Numbered from the stretch's first letter, positions 8,851-18,438 are shown. The stretch is 64,000 bases of DNA from CAWHNT01 sp963830775 (GCA_963830775.1 CAWHNT010000049.1:1-64000), one strand, 5' to 3'. Program-made: numbers and translations. The notes: generated by a model not told the origin, from the letters alone.

Positions 8851-9786
8851 GTTCGCCATGGTGGCATGTGGGGTCCGCTGGCGCAGGGCACGGCCCTGCG
8901 GCTGTCGGACGGCTCGCGGGTGCTGATCCCGGGCGGGACGACCGTGGTGGTGGAGCGCCTGCTGCGCTTCGAGGGCACGCCGCTCGCGGACAGCTGCTTC
9001 CGGCTCGAGCGGGGGCGTCTGGAGCAGGCCGACGTCACCGCGGGCTCCCGGTTCGAGATCGCCAGCCCGCCGGCCACCACCTCGGTCCGCGGCACCGCGT
9101 TCCGGCAGGCGTTGAGCGAGGATGGCGGGCAGGCTTCGACCGAAGTGCTGGCGGGGTCCGTAGGCGTCACGGCCAAGTGGCGGACGGTCGCCGTACCAGC
9201 CGGTTTCGGCACCGTGGCCGGCCTCGACACGCCACCGGCAGCACCGGTGCCCCTGCTGCCGCCGCCTGACACCTCCCCGGCGCCGGACCTGCAGGAGCGC
9301 CTGCCGGCAACGCTCGCCGTGGCACCGCAGGCTGGTGCCGTACGCTACCGCTTCGTGCTCGCCCCTGATCCCGGCTTCGCCACCTTGCTGGCAGACGAGG
9401 TGCAGGACGGCCCCGCCTTCCGCGTGCCGGATCTGCCGGACGGCGCTTATGCCTGGCGGGTGCGCGGCATCGACCGGCTCGGGCTTGAGGGGCGGCATGC
9501 CGAGCGCGTGTTCACGTTGAACGCCCGCCCTGAGCCACCCGCACCGTTCGAGCCCCGCCGTGCCGGCCGGGTTCGGGACGCCGCACCCCGCTTCGCCTGG
9601 GCGGAGCCGGTCGACGCCGCCGGCTACAGCTTCCGGCTCGCATCGGCCGCGGCACCCGACCGGCCGCTCCTCGAGCGGACCGACCTCCCACGGGCGGAGC
9701 TCGTACCCGACCAGCCGCTGCCACCGGGCGAGTATGTCTGGCAGGTGACGACGCGCTCCGCGGAGGGCGAGATCGGCCCGCACCGG
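8851..9786 (+). pseudogene. FecR-domain C-terminal part of the IS-interrupted gene
   Basis: Begins directly after the right CTAG of the IS701-family element. It encodes a FecR domain lacking its first strands (ALRLSDGSRV, FRLERGRLE, SRFEIASPPATTSVRGTAFR), a proline-rich linker and two fibronectin-like repeats (YRFVLAPDPGF, DGAYAWRVRGIDRLG and YSFRLASAAAPDR, GEYVWQVTTRSAEGE). Such periplasmic FecR proteins, with LysM at the N-terminus, commonly lie just upstream of a CHASE2 signalling gene. Family-like sequence in this frame ends near 9785, where the next frame takes over with the GGDEF-EAL protein; removal of one G at 9785-9786 would fuse the two. Confidence 0.65.
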
Positions 9787-9787
9787 C

Positions 9788-11279
9788 GTGTCCCTGCACC
9801 AGCTCCTGCGCCTGCCCGGCGAGGCTGGCCTGCTCCGGCCCGCCCAGCCCTTGGAGCTGAGTCTGCCGCAGCCGGATCGCCCGCCTCTGGAGCTCCGTGC
9901 CGTGGCCGCCCCGCTTGCCAGCCGCCTCGGCAACGCCGGGTATGTGGTCACGCTCAGCAACGTCACCGCCGAGCGGCGGCTGATGCGGGAGATGGCCCGG
10001 CGCGCAACCCGCGACCCGCTGACCTCGCTCGCCAATCGCAGCCTGCTCGATGACCGGATCGACCGTAGCCTCGCCCGTGCCCGCCGCCTGGGCCAGCTGG
10101 TGGCGATCGCCTTCCTCGATCTCGACCGGTTCAAGCCGATCAACGACGATCTGGGCCACGCCTTGGGCGACGCCGTGCTGCGCGAGGTGGCTTTGCGCCT
10201 GGCCGGTGCTGCCCGGGAGACGGACACGGTCGGCCGGAGCGGCGGGGACGAGTTCGTCCTCGTGCTCGATGAGCTGCGCAGCGAGGCGGATGCGGTGGTG
10301 ACGCTGCAGCGCCTGTTGCCGACCGTGGCGGCCCCGATCGAGATCGGCCGGCACGTGGTGCGGGTCACCGGCAGCGTCGGGGTGAGCCTCTTTCCGCGGC
10401 ACGGGACCAGCCGTGCGGAGCTGCTGCGGCACGCCGACACCGCCATGTACCGCGCCAAGCAGACCGGGCGCGGCCGGATCCTGGTCTATGAGCCGGAGAT
10501 GGACGAAGGTGCCCGCGACCGGCTCTGGCTCGAGCGCGCGCTGAGCGGCCTCATCGAGCAGGACGGGATCGACCTGCACTACCAGCCGCGGGTGGCGCTC
10601 GATCGCGGTCGCGTCGAGCGGTTGGAGTGCCTGGCCCGCTGGACCGATCCGGAGCGCGGCGCCATCCCCCTCCATTTTCATCCCGCTGGCCGAGACGACC
10701 GGGCTGATCGTCCCGCTCGGCCGGCAGATCGTGGCCCAGGCGGCCTCCGCACTCGCCCGCTGGCACCGTGATCGGCCGGGGCTCGGCCTCTCCATCAATC
10801 TCTCGGTGGCCCAGCTGAAGGAGGATGACCGGTTCATCGACTTTGTCCGCGCCACGCTCGCTCGGGAGGGGCTGCCACCTGCCTCAATCGAGTTCGAGGT
10901 CACCGAGAGCATCTTCCTCGATCCCGCCCTGCCGGTGGTCGACCGGCGCCTGCGCGAGCTCGTGGCCATGGGCATCGGGCTCGCGATCGACGATTTCGGC
11001 ACCGGCTATTCCTCGCTGGGCTATCTCCGCCGTTTCCCGTTCGCGGCGATCAAGATCGACCGCTCCTTCGTGCGCGAGATCAGCAGCGACAACGGCCGGG
11101 CGATCGTCGAGGCCATTGTCGGCCTGGGCCTCAACCTCAAGAAGCGGCTCGTAGCCGAAGGGGTGGAGACCAGCCCGCAGCTGGAGCTGGTGCAGCATCC
11201 GGGGTGCCACGAGGCGCAAGGCTACCTGCTGGGCCGGCCCGAGCCCGCGGACGCCGTGCCCGCCCTGCTCGCGGCCTGA
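9788..11279 (+). CDS. GGDEF-EAL cyclic-di-GMP turnover protein, one-base frame break
   Basis: Makes or degrades the second messenger c-di-GMP. The first 60 residues look like the last part of a PAS domain (GYVVTLSNVTAERR), so the normal sensory N-terminus is missing. The GGDEF domain is intact (DPLTSLANRSLLDDRID, FLDLDRFKPIND, GRSGGDEF), so cyclase activity is possible. The EAL domain has its signature as ECLAR instead of EALLR, with FIPLAE, DDFGTGYSSL, IKIDRSFV and VAEGVET present. The frame breaks at the T4 run at 10675-10678; removing one T gives a continuous GAIPLHFIPLAETTGLI. The GTG start at 9788 is only the first possible start, and the protein may in fact be fused to the FecR part upstream. 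Confidence 0.8.
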
Positions 11280-11514
11280 CGGCGCCATCGCCGCATCTGC
11301 TTACAATTTGAGCTGATTTTGCCGCGCCTTGTCATGGTTACCATAGTATTTACCGGCGACTTTTCTATGCGTGGAACGCCGTCTTGCCCTTGTCCTCCCC
11401 GCCCTGACCGCGCCACCTAGACTGCTCGCAAAAGCATCGGGACGGGTCTGTGTCAGGGAAAGCATGGAGGACGGTGCGGACCGTGGCCGATGTTCAGGCA
11501 CGGGACGACGAGCC

Positions 11515-12132
11515 ATGAGCGGACGCAGGAAGGCAGCCAGCGGCGAGCTTATGGCCAGCCGGCGGCGGACCCTGGCCGGGATCGCGGCCGCGGCACCCGC
11601 GGCAGCCCTGGCCAGCCCGGCCCACGCCCGGGGAAGCGGCCTTCCGGCCATGGAGCGGGCGCTCTGGGAGCTCGAGGCCGAGCTGGACGTGCTCCTGGCT
11701 GGGCTCGACCGGCTCGAGGAAGAGGTGGCGGAGAGCCTGGCCCTGGTGAGCTGCCCCCAGGACGTTGCGGTGACCGTCGGCTACAGCGTCTGCGCCTCCG
11801 AGCGCGAGGTCCGCCAGGCAGCCAAGCGCTGGGGTGTCGCCGTCGCCGAATGTCAGCGCGCGCTGGAGGAGCTGCGCGTCCAGCAGGCGAAGCTCACGGC
11901 GTTCCGCGAGCGGCATGGCCTGGCCGGCCTCGACAGGCGGGCCTTCGACCTGACCGCCCGGGCAGCGGCCCTGAAGGACCAGCTTGCGACCACGCCCGCC
12001 GACACGGCAGCGGACGTGGCGGTGAAGGTCCGCCGCCTGCTGGCCTCGGCGCTGGCCGGCGGCGACGGCCGCGAGGCTGCCCTCGCCCGCACAGCACTGG
12101 AAGCGCTCGAGCGCCTGGGCGACCCGGCCTGA
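11515..12132 (+). CDS. Exported coiled-coil protein of unknown function
   Basis: 205 residues from ATG 11515. Residues 13-40 form an export signal with a twin-arginine-like SRRRTLAG and an AAAAPAAALASPAHA core, so periplasmic or Tat export is likely. The mature part is almost all helical and charged: two long coiled-coil stretches (about residues 45-75 and 95-130) separated by a segment with two cysteines (SCPQDVAVTVGYSVCA). I do not recognise the family. An earlier ATG at 11464 would add 17 residues before the signal. It is convergent with the esterase downstream, ending five bases from it. Confidence 0.6.
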   Translation: MSGRRKAASGELMASRRRTLAGIAAAAPAAALASPAHARGSGLPAMERALWELEAELDVLLAGLDRLEEEVAESLALVSCPQDVAVTVGYSVCASEREVRQAAKRWGVAVAECQRALEELRVQQAKLTAFRERHGLAGLDRRAFDLTARAAALKDQLATTPADTAADVAVKVRRLLASALAGGDGREAALARTALEALERLGDPA

Positions 12133-12136
12133 GCCC

Positions 12137-12790
12137 TCAGGCACCCAGGCAGACCTTCAAGAAGCGCGCGCCCGCCTCGATGCCCTCGGGGTCGATGCTG
12201 TGCGGCAGGCCCGGGCGCAGGAACCACTGCGCGGGTATGTCGGCCGCCTGGAGGGCCTCGACGGCAAGGAACATGGCGTCGACCGGCACCACATCGTCGG
12301 CATCGCCGTGGATCAGGAGCACAGGGGGGCGCGAGCGGACCTCCTGCACCAGGCTCTCGGCACCCAGGAGCGCGCCTGAGAAGCCCAGCACCCCGGCCAG
12401 CGGCCGCGGCCGCCGGAAGGCCGTGTAGAGGGACATCATCGTCCCCTGCGAGAAGCCGAGGAGCGCCAGCTGCCCGTCGCTCAACCCGTGACGTGCCAGC
12501 AACGAGGTGAGGAATTCGTCCAGGAGGGGAGCGGTCCGCAACAGTCCCTTCAGCATCGCCGCAGGCCGCCGGTCCTGGAGGCTGAACCACTGCCGGCCGT
12601 AGGCGGCCATGTCGCAGGGGCTGGGCGCGTCCGGGGCGTGGAAGGCCGCGTGGGGGAGATGCCGGGCCAGCAGCGGTGCGAGCTCGATCAGGTCGCGCCC
12701 GTCCGCACCCACGCCGTGCAGCAGCACCACCAGCTGGCGTGGCGCCCCGCCGGCACGCGGCGGCACCGACGGGCCGCTGAGCTGCACCAT
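12137..12790 (-). CDS. Phospholipase/carboxylesterase-family alpha/beta hydrolase
   Basis: 217 residues, cytoplasmic. Matches the carboxylesterase 2 family (YpfH/EstB type): oxyanion region VVLLHGVGADG, nucleophile elbow GFSQGTM with the catalytic serine, the acid in IHGDADDVVP, and the histidine in GLPHSID. Acts on short-chain esters or lysophospholipids; the substrate is not predictable. I chose ATG 12790 over one 60 bases upstream because the family begins at about this point. Divergent from gluQ. Confidence 0.85.
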   Translation of the reverse strand: MVQLSGPSVPPRAGGAPRQLVVLLHGVGADGRDLIELAPLLARHLPHAAFHAPDAPSPCDMAAYGRQWFSLQDRRPAAMLKGLLRTAPLLDEFLTSLLARHGLSDGQLALLGFSQGTMMSLYTAFRRPRPLAGVLGFSGALLGAESLVQEVRSRPPVLLIHGDADDVVPVDAMFLAVEALQAADIPAQWFLRPGLPHSIDPEGIEAGARFLKVCLGA

Positions 12791-12897
12791 CGTTTCAACC
12801 CCCAGTGAGACTTGTGTGCGCAGGCTGGCGCGATAATGATCGGCTGGCACGGTGCGCTCAAGGTGCAGCCGCCCCGATCAGCCCGGACAGTCCAGCA

Positions 12898-13809
12898 ATG
12901 CTCAAGGGGAGCGACTTCCTGCCTCTGCCCGGGCGCGGCGAGCCGCCGAACGTCACCCGGTTCGCCCCCAGCCCGACCGGCTACCTCCATCTGGGTCACG
13001 CCTACTCGGCGCAGTTCGCCTACGAGGCGGCGCGCCGCTCGGGCGGCAAGTTCCTGCTCCGGATCGAGGACATCGACCAGTCGCGCTGCCGGCCGGAGTT
13101 CGAGCAGGGCATCATCGAGGACCTGCGCTGGCTGGGCCTGCGCTGGGACGGCTCGGTACGGCGCCAGTCCCAGCACCTTCCGGCCTACGAAACGGCCCTT
13201 CGCCGCCTGAGATCCCTCTCCGTGATCTATCCCTGCTTCTGCACCCGCAAGCAGATCCGGGCCGAGATCGAGGAGGCCGACCGGGCCCCGCACGGGCCCT
13301 CGGGCGAGCCCCTCTACCCCGGCACCTGCCGCCTGCTCGACGAGGCCCTGCGCCGGCGCCGGATCGAGGCCGGCGAGGCCTACGGGCTGCGCCTCGACGT
13401 GGCGCGCGCGCTCGAGGTGACGGGCCCCCTCACCTGGCGCGACATCCGCGGCGGCACCATCCCGGCCGACCCGGGCCTGCTGGGCGACGTGGTGCTGGCC
13501 CGGAAGGACGTGCCGACCAGCTATCACCTGGCCGTCACCGTCGACGACCACGCCCAGGGCGTGACCCTCGTCACCCGCGGCGAGGACCTGTTCCACGCCA
13601 CCCACATCCACCGCCTGCTCCAGGCGCTCCTGGGTCTGCGCACCCCGCGCTACTACCACCACAACCTGCTGGCCGACAGCACGGGCCAGCGCCTCGCCAA
13701 GCGCAACCGGGCGGTCACGGTCCGCTACCTGCGCGAGCGCGGCCAATCGCCGGACGATATCTGGCAGGCGATCGAGCGCGGCCTGCCGGTGATGGCGGAG
13801 GCCGGCTAG
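12898..13809 (+). CDS. gluQ: Glutamyl-Q tRNA(Asp) synthetase
   Basis: Transfers glutamate to the queuosine base at the wobble position of tRNA-Asp. It is a class I synthetase catalytic core without an anticodon-binding domain: 303 residues, as usual for the family. The ATP-binding HIGH-type motif is APSPTGYLHLGHA, the KMSKS-type loop RLAKRNR, and the zinc-site cysteines are in YPCFCTRKQI and YPGTCR. The gene starts at ATG 12898 and its stop is directly followed by the GTG of the next gene, so the two are probably co-transcribed. Confidence 0.93.
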   Translation: MLKGSDFLPLPGRGEPPNVTRFAPSPTGYLHLGHAYSAQFAYEAARRSGGKFLLRIEDIDQSRCRPEFEQGIIEDLRWLGLRWDGSVRRQSQHLPAYETALRRLRSLSVIYPCFCTRKQIRAEIEEADRAPHGPSGEPLYPGTCRLLDEALRRRRIEAGEAYGLRLDVARALEVTGPLTWRDIRGGTIPADPGLLGDVVLARKDVPTSYHLAVTVDDHAQGVTLVTRGEDLFHATHIHRLLQALLGLRTPRYYHHNLLADSTGQRLAKRNRAVTVRYLRERGQSPDDIWQAIERGLPVMAEAG

Positions 13810-14733
13810 GTGCGCCGGGCGGCGCCGCTTCTGGTGGCGCTGGTGCTTCTTGTCGGCTGTGCCGTGGCCGAGGCCCCGCCCGCGGCGGAGCTGCCACCCG
13901 TGGTCGAGCAGCGGTGGGTCCCGCCGGAGGAGCCACGCGCGGTTATGCTGGCGCTGCACGGCTTCAACGACCGCAAGGCCGCCTTCAGCGAGTTCGGCGC
14001 CTATGCCGCCGCCCGCGGCATCCTGGTCGAGGCCTACGATCAGCCGGGCTTCGGCGCCCGCCCCGACCGCGGCCGCTGGCAAGGGCTCGAGGTGCTGGTG
14101 GCCGAGGCGCACGCCCGGGTGCGTGCCTTGCGCCTGCGCTACCCGGGCCTGCCCGTCTACGTGCTGGGCGAGAGCATGGGCGCGGCCCTCGTCACCGTCG
14201 CCTTCACCGAGCCCACGGCTCCTCCGGTCGACGGCGTCATCCTCTCGGCCCCGGCGGTCTGGGGCGGCGACGCGCTCAGCCCGCTCTACCGCCGCGCCCT
14301 CACCATCGCCGGCCTCGTCGCCCCCTGGGCCAAGCTCACCGGCGGCGGCCTCGGCATCCAGGCTTCCGACAACATCCCGGCCCTGATCGAGCTCGGCCAG
14401 GACCCGCTCTACATCCGCGAGACCCGCATCGACGCCATCGTCGGCCTGGTCGAGGCCATGGACCAGGCCCGCGACCGCGCGCCCCTCCTCGCCATCCCTA
14501 CCCTCGTCCTCACCGGTGCGCGCGACGAGGTCGTCCCGCCCCAATCCCAGGCCGAGTTCATCGGCTTCCTGCCCGCGGAGCGCTGTGCTGCCGTCACCTA
14601 CCTCGACGGCTGGCACCTGCTCCTGCGCGATCTGCAACGGGAGCGGGTCTTTGCCGACATCGTCGCCTGGGCGGAGGGCCTGCGGCTGCCTTCGGGCCTG
14701 GACCGGCCCTGCGGCGTGGCACCGGGTGCGTAG
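13810..14733 (+). CDS. Lysophospholipase-like lipoprotein (alpha/beta hydrolase)
   Basis: 307 residues from GTG 13810. The N-terminus is a lipoprotein signal (LLVALVLLVGC, lipobox LVGC), so it should be membrane-anchored. The hydrolase core shows LALHGFNDRKAAF, the nucleophile GESMGAAL, the acid in GARDEVVPP and the histidine in DGWHLLLRD, all typical of the monoglyceride lipase/lysophospholipase group (PldB type). No base separates it from gluQ upstream, and translation is probably coupled. Confidence 0.87.
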   Translation: MRRAAPLLVALVLLVGCAVAEAPPAAELPPVVEQRWVPPEEPRAVMLALHGFNDRKAAFSEFGAYAAARGILVEAYDQPGFGARPDRGRWQGLEVLVAEAHARVRALRLRYPGLPVYVLGESMGAALVTVAFTEPTAPPVDGVILSAPAVWGGDALSPLYRRALTIAGLVAPWAKLTGGGLGIQASDNIPALIELGQDPLYIRETRIDAIVGLVEAMDQARDRAPLLAIPTLVLTGARDEVVPPQSQAEFIGFLPAERCAAVTYLDGWHLLLRDLQRERVFADIVAWAEGLRLPSGLDRPCGVAPGA

Positions 14734-14798
14734 GCCGATGCCGGTCCGATACCACGCTGTGTAGAGCGTAGAGGCAGGCAAGTGAGCTCCCGGAGGAG

Positions 14799-15530
14799 CT
14801 ACGGCGCCTGCGCGCGTGGCGTCGGCTGCTCGTCGGGGGCGGCGTTCTTCAGCAGGAGCAGGGCCTCGATGGCGCGGCTCTGGTAGTCGCTGAGGACCGG
14901 CGTCGAAGACGGCCGAGGAGAGCGGCGCTGCCGCTGCGGCGGCTCCGCGTCGGGAGCTGGTTCCTCAACAGGAGGAGCCTCGTCCGTCGCCACCGCGGCG
15001 TGAACCGCCGCATGCTCCTGCTGCAGCTCGCCGCGCAGGCGGCTCTCCACCCGCTGCATCGTGCGTAGCTCAGGGTCGTCGGACGGACGAGGCGCGCGCG
15101 GCGAGGGGCTGGGCGTGCGAGGGGCCGGTGCCGGCTGGGCGGCGCGCTTGCTGGCGGCGATCACGCCGTCGGCCAGGGTGCGGGCCGGGTCCTTGCCCAT
15201 GCGCTCCTGGAGCAGGATGAACATGGCCACCCGCACGTCGCCCAGGGCCGTCGCCTCCATCAGGAGGTGGCGGGCGAGCTGGGTCAGGATGCGGCGCTGC
15301 TCGTCCTCCGGCATGGCGTGCAGGGTGTTGTAGCCGTCGACGAGGGCCTTGAACTCGGGCTCGGCGACGAGGGTCTCGACGTCGGCCGAGGCCATGCCCT
15401 CGAGCCGTGCGACCTGGGCGGGCGTGAGGCCCATGGAGAGCTTCTGGCCCATGCGGCGGTCGCGGGCGGTGACCCGGGCGAAGGGGCGGTTGAGGCCCTT
15501 GCGGGTGGCGTAGTGGGCGGTGGCGAGCAT
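14799..15530 (-). CDS. Hypothetical protein with helical N-terminal domain
   Basis: 243 residues, family not recognised. The first 130 residues are predicted helical (LTPAQVARLEGMASADVETL, LTQLARHLLMEATALGDVRV, ILLQERMGKDPARTLADGVI) and resemble helix-turn-helix regions of small DNA-packaging or DNA-binding proteins, but this is only a look-alike. The rest is proline-, arginine- and glutamate-rich and likely disordered, ending in a short helix (YQSRAIEALLLLKNA). An internal ATG at 15452 is an alternative start. It lies alone beside the IS630-family element. Confidence 0.7.
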   Translation of the reverse strand: MLATAHYATRKGLNRPFARVTARDRRMGQKLSMGLTPAQVARLEGMASADVETLVAEPEFKALVDGYNTLHAMPEDEQRRILTQLARHLLMEATALGDVRVAMFILLQERMGKDPARTLADGVIAASKRAAQPAPAPRTPSPSPRAPRPSDDPELRTMQRVESRLRGELQQEHAAVHAAVATDEAPPVEEPAPDAEPPQRQRRSPRPSSTPVLSDYQSRAIEALLLLKNAAPDEQPTPRAQAP

Positions 15531-15620
15531 GGGGACGACCTACGCCGATGCGGTCGTCGAGTCAAGGATTATAAGCCTATACACCAGCAGGCCTAGCGCC
15601 CGGCCACCTCGACAATCTTA

Positions 15621-16810
15621 GTGGTTCATCCGGCAAGTTGCTCCATTTCAGAGCTGTCCCAAGCTGGAGGAGCCCTGATGCGACGGCTACGACTGCGCGC
15701 GCTGAGCGAGGCGGAGCGGACGGCGGTTGAGAAGCTGGCCCATTCGCGCACTGCCCCGGCGCGGCAGGTCGAGCGGGCGCGCATCGTCTGGCAGGCGAGC
15801 CAGGATCAGATGGCGCCGGCGATCGCGGCGGCGCTGCGCCTGACCGCCTACACGGTGCGCGACTGGGTCAAGCGCTTCAACGCTCAAGGCTTGGCCGGGC
15901 TGGAGGACCAGCCCCGCGCCGGTCGTCCGCCGACCTATACGCCCGAGCAGGTGGCGACGGTGATCGCCACCGCGCTGACCGATCCCAAGCGCTTGGACCT
16001 GCCGTTCGGGTCATGGACGCTGGACCGGCTGGCGGCCTACCTGAGCGAGCACAAAGGGATCGCGATCAAGCGCAGCCGGATCGACGAGATCCTGCTCAAG
16101 GAAGGCTTGCGCTGGCGGCGGCACGAGACGTGGTTCGGGGAGCGGGTCGATCCTGCGTTCGCGGAAAAAAGGGGCGGATCGAGAGCCTCTACACTGCCCC
16201 GCCTCCAGGCAGCGTAGTCGTCTGCCTGGATGAGATGGGGCCGGAGAGCGCCAAGACCTTCCCCGGCCAAACCCTGGTGGAGACCAGCGGGCTGACCGCC
16301 GGACGAGCCAAGCAGGAGATTGATTATGGCCGGCGCGGCAAGGGCTACATCTTCGGTGCGTTCCGCCCCGCCACCGGCGAGGCTTTTACCCGACCTTACC
16401 TCAGCCGCAGCACCGCCTGTTGGGTGGCCTTCCTGGAGGAGGTCGAGCTTTGGCTGCCGGCCGAGAGCGAGCGGGTCTACGCCATCCTCGACAACCTGAG
16501 CGCGCACCGGGCCACAGACGTGCTGCTGTTCATGCTGGCGCACCCGCGCTGGGAGATGGTCTTCCAGCCTAAGTACGCCGCCTATCTCAACCTGATCGAG
16601 CCGTGGTGGAAGGTGTTGCGCTCGCTGGCCCTGAAGGGCCGGCGCTTCGAGACCTGGGAGGAGATCGTTCAGGCCGTGGCGCGCGCGACAACCTACTGGA
16701 ACGCCCACCGGCACCCCTTCGTCTGGGGTCGCCGGCGTCGCCACAAGGCACGCCGCCAACCTGGCATCGCCCTCGTCCCAAAAGCTGCCTGACTTGCCGG
16801 ATGAACCACT
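15621..16810 (+). mobile_element. IS630-family insertion sequence
   Basis: About 1190 bases, with the ends inverted copies of each other (GTGGTTCATCCGGCAAG at the left; the same read on the opposite strand at the right), flanked by TA dinucleotides (15619-15620 and 16811-16812) as expected for the TA target of this family. It carries one transposase read through a frameshift. The right end abuts a cytochrome P460 gene that lacks its start. Confidence 0.88.
15678..16792 (+). CDS. IS630-family transposase, read by -1 frameshift
   Basis: The first part (15678-16217) carries the helix-turn-helix DNA-binding region (LRLTAYTVRDWVKRFNAQGL, LPFGSWTLDRLAAYL). The second part, in the -1 frame, carries the DDE catalytic domain (VVCLDEMGPESAKTFPGQ, YAILDNLSAHRATDV, YLNLIEPWWKVLRSLALKG). 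The frames join at A6G4 (16165-16174), where slipping back one base gives a continuous protein of about 371 residues. Programmed -1 slippage on an A-run is known in this family. It is the only frame break among the window's coding genes that needs a base added rather than removed. Confidence 0.88.
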
Positions 16811-16864
16811 TAGTGCAGCTACTGTTTCCATCCGAGATCGGCGGCTTGCGATTGGCCGGATATA

Positions 16865-17221
16865 GTGCTCAAGGTGATCGTCGCCGATCCGGTGATGATC
16901 GAGGCCTACCGGGCCGGCATTCCCGGCAACGGCCAGCCTTTCCCCGACGGCTCCAAGATCGCGAAGCTCCAGTGGAAACCGAAGAAGAGCACGGAAGCAC
17001 CCTTCGACGTGAATGTGCCGGACACGTTCACGCAGGCTTTCGTCATCGAGAAGGACAGCAAGAGGTTTCCCGAGAGCGGCGGATGGGGCTATGCGTTGTT
17101 CAACTATGACGCCAAGTCCGACACGTTCACGGCTGACGCCGCCACCAGCGACTGCGGGCACGCTTGCCACACGGCAGTGAAGTCGAAGGACTACATCTTC
17201 CACCCTTACCAGAAGCGGTGA
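16865..17221 (+). pseudogene. Cytochrome P460-family protein, 5' end lost
   Basis: 118 residues matching the C-terminal half of cytochrome P460-family haem proteins: MIEAYRAGIPGNGQPFPDGS, AFVIEKDSKRFPESGGWGYA, and a haem-attachment motif of CxxxCH type (CGHACH) near the end. Full members carry a signal peptide and about 70 more residues first. Here the upstream sequence is the right end of the IS630-family element 50 bases away, and no N-terminal part is found on the other side of the element, so the insertion seems to have come with a deletion. The GTG at 16865 is only the first in-frame start. Confidence 0.8.
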
Positions 17222-17300
17222 ACGGGGAGCAGCGGCTACATCCCCGGCAGGTGGCGGCAACCGTTAGCCAGGAATACCGTCCACCATACGAGTGCCTTTT

Positions 17301-17336
17301 GCCGGCCCTCTTCGCAGGGGGATGAAGAGGGCCGGC
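17301..17336. terminator. Strong hairpin between two genes
   Basis: A perfect 13-base inverted repeat (GCCGGCCCTCTTC and its complement) with a ten-base loop, lying 17 bases past the stop of the binding-protein gene on the minus strand and 80 past the P460 fragment. No T-run follows on either strand, so it is not a typical intrinsic terminator; it may stabilise a 3' end. Confidence 0.45.
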
Positions 17337-17352
17337 GTGGAAGCCCGCGCCC

Positions 17353-18438
17353 CTAGCCCTGCATGATCTCGTTGAAGCGCTTGAACCAGTCCGCCTCGTG
17401 CTGGACCTGGACCTTGTTCGAGACGCTGATCAGGCGGGCGAAATCCTCCGGCTTCGTCGGGTAGGCGGGATCGCCCTTGAGGTCGTCGGGCGGGGTGAGG
17501 CCGGGGCGCAGGCCAGGGAGGCCCAGGCCGTCGGTCCAGGTCTGCTGGGCCTGCTGGCCCATGGCGAAGTTCACGTATTCCTTGGCCCAGTGCAGCTCGT
17601 TCGCGGGCAGGCCCTTGGGGATCCACATGCCGTCGGTGTCGACCTTGCAGCCTTCGGTCGGGACCGTCCAGGCGACCTTGATGCCGTTCTGGCGGGCGGC
17701 CCTGGCGTTGCTCAGGATGGTGCAGGCGAGGTCGATCTCGTTGTTCTGGAACCAGGTCGTGAAGTCGGGGTCCTCGCCCAGCAGCGGGCTCTGCGCCTTC
17801 AGCTTGGCGATGGTCTCCCAGCAGGGCTCCATGTTGGCCGGGATGTCCTCGATCTTACCGCCGCCCAGCTTCTGGGCCACGAAGTGGAAGCCGATCCCGT
17901 CGTCGTAGAGGGCCACCCGGCCCTTGTATTTGGGGTCGAACAGCACCTGCCAGCTCTTGGGCGCTCCTTCCGGGAAAGCCTCCTCGCGGTAGGCCAGCAC
18001 GTAGACGTAGGAGTACATGTTGACGACCGGCACGCCCTGCATGTCGGCGGGCCTGGCGGCCGGCAGCATCTCGGCCAGGCTCGGCAGGCCGGCCAGGTCC
18101 TCGGTGACGCCGCGCAGCGCCGACTTCATGGCGTTGGTGGTCGTGTCCCAGTTGACGTGGATCGGCGGCACCCGGCCCTGGTCGGCGGCGGCCCAGATCT
18201 TGGGCCGGATCTCGTTGTCCTCGGTGAGGTCGTGCCGCACCGCGATGCCAGTGGCCTCGGTGAAGGGCTTGCTCACCCCCTTCTCCAGCGACTCGACCCA
18301 GACGCCGCCCCAGGCGCGCACGATCAGCTCGGCCGGCTTCTCCTGGGCCGCCGCCGGGCGCCAGACGAAGGGTGCCGCTGCGGCCGCTGCCGCCGTGCCC
18401 AGGAGCTGCCGCCGCCCCATCCCACCAAGCCGCCTCAT
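17353..18438 (-). CDS. Polyamine-type ABC transporter substrate-binding protein
   Basis: 361 residues, family 1 extracellular solute-binding protein of the spermidine/putrescine (PotD/PotF) type. The N-terminus has a twin-arginine-like signal (GRRQLLGTAAAAAAAPFVW), so it is exported. Family features are LIVRAWGGVWVESLEKGVSK, PIHVNWDTTTNAM, a central WQVLFDPKYKGRVALYDD and a C-terminal ANELHWAKEYVNFAMG. The ligand is not fixed by sequence; relatives also bind opines or amino acids. Its ATG overlaps the stop of the ATPase gene (ATGA), so they form one operon. No permease gene follows. Confidence 0.9.
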   Translation of the reverse strand: MRRLGGMGRRQLLGTAAAAAAAPFVWRPAAAQEKPAELIVRAWGGVWVESLEKGVSKPFTEATGIAVRHDLTEDNEIRPKIWAAADQGRVPPIHVNWDTTTNAMKSALRGVTEDLAGLPSLAEMLPAARPADMQGVPVVNMYSYVYVLAYREEAFPEGAPKSWQVLFDPKYKGRVALYDDGIGFHFVAQKLGGGKIEDIPANMEPCWETIAKLKAQSPLLGEDPDFTTWFQNNEIDLACTILSNARAARQNGIKVAWTVPTEGCKVDTDGMWIPKGLPANELHWAKEYVNFAMGQQAQQTWTDGLGLPGLRPGLTPPDDLKGDPAYPTKPEDFARLISVSNKVQVQHEADWFKRFNEIMQG

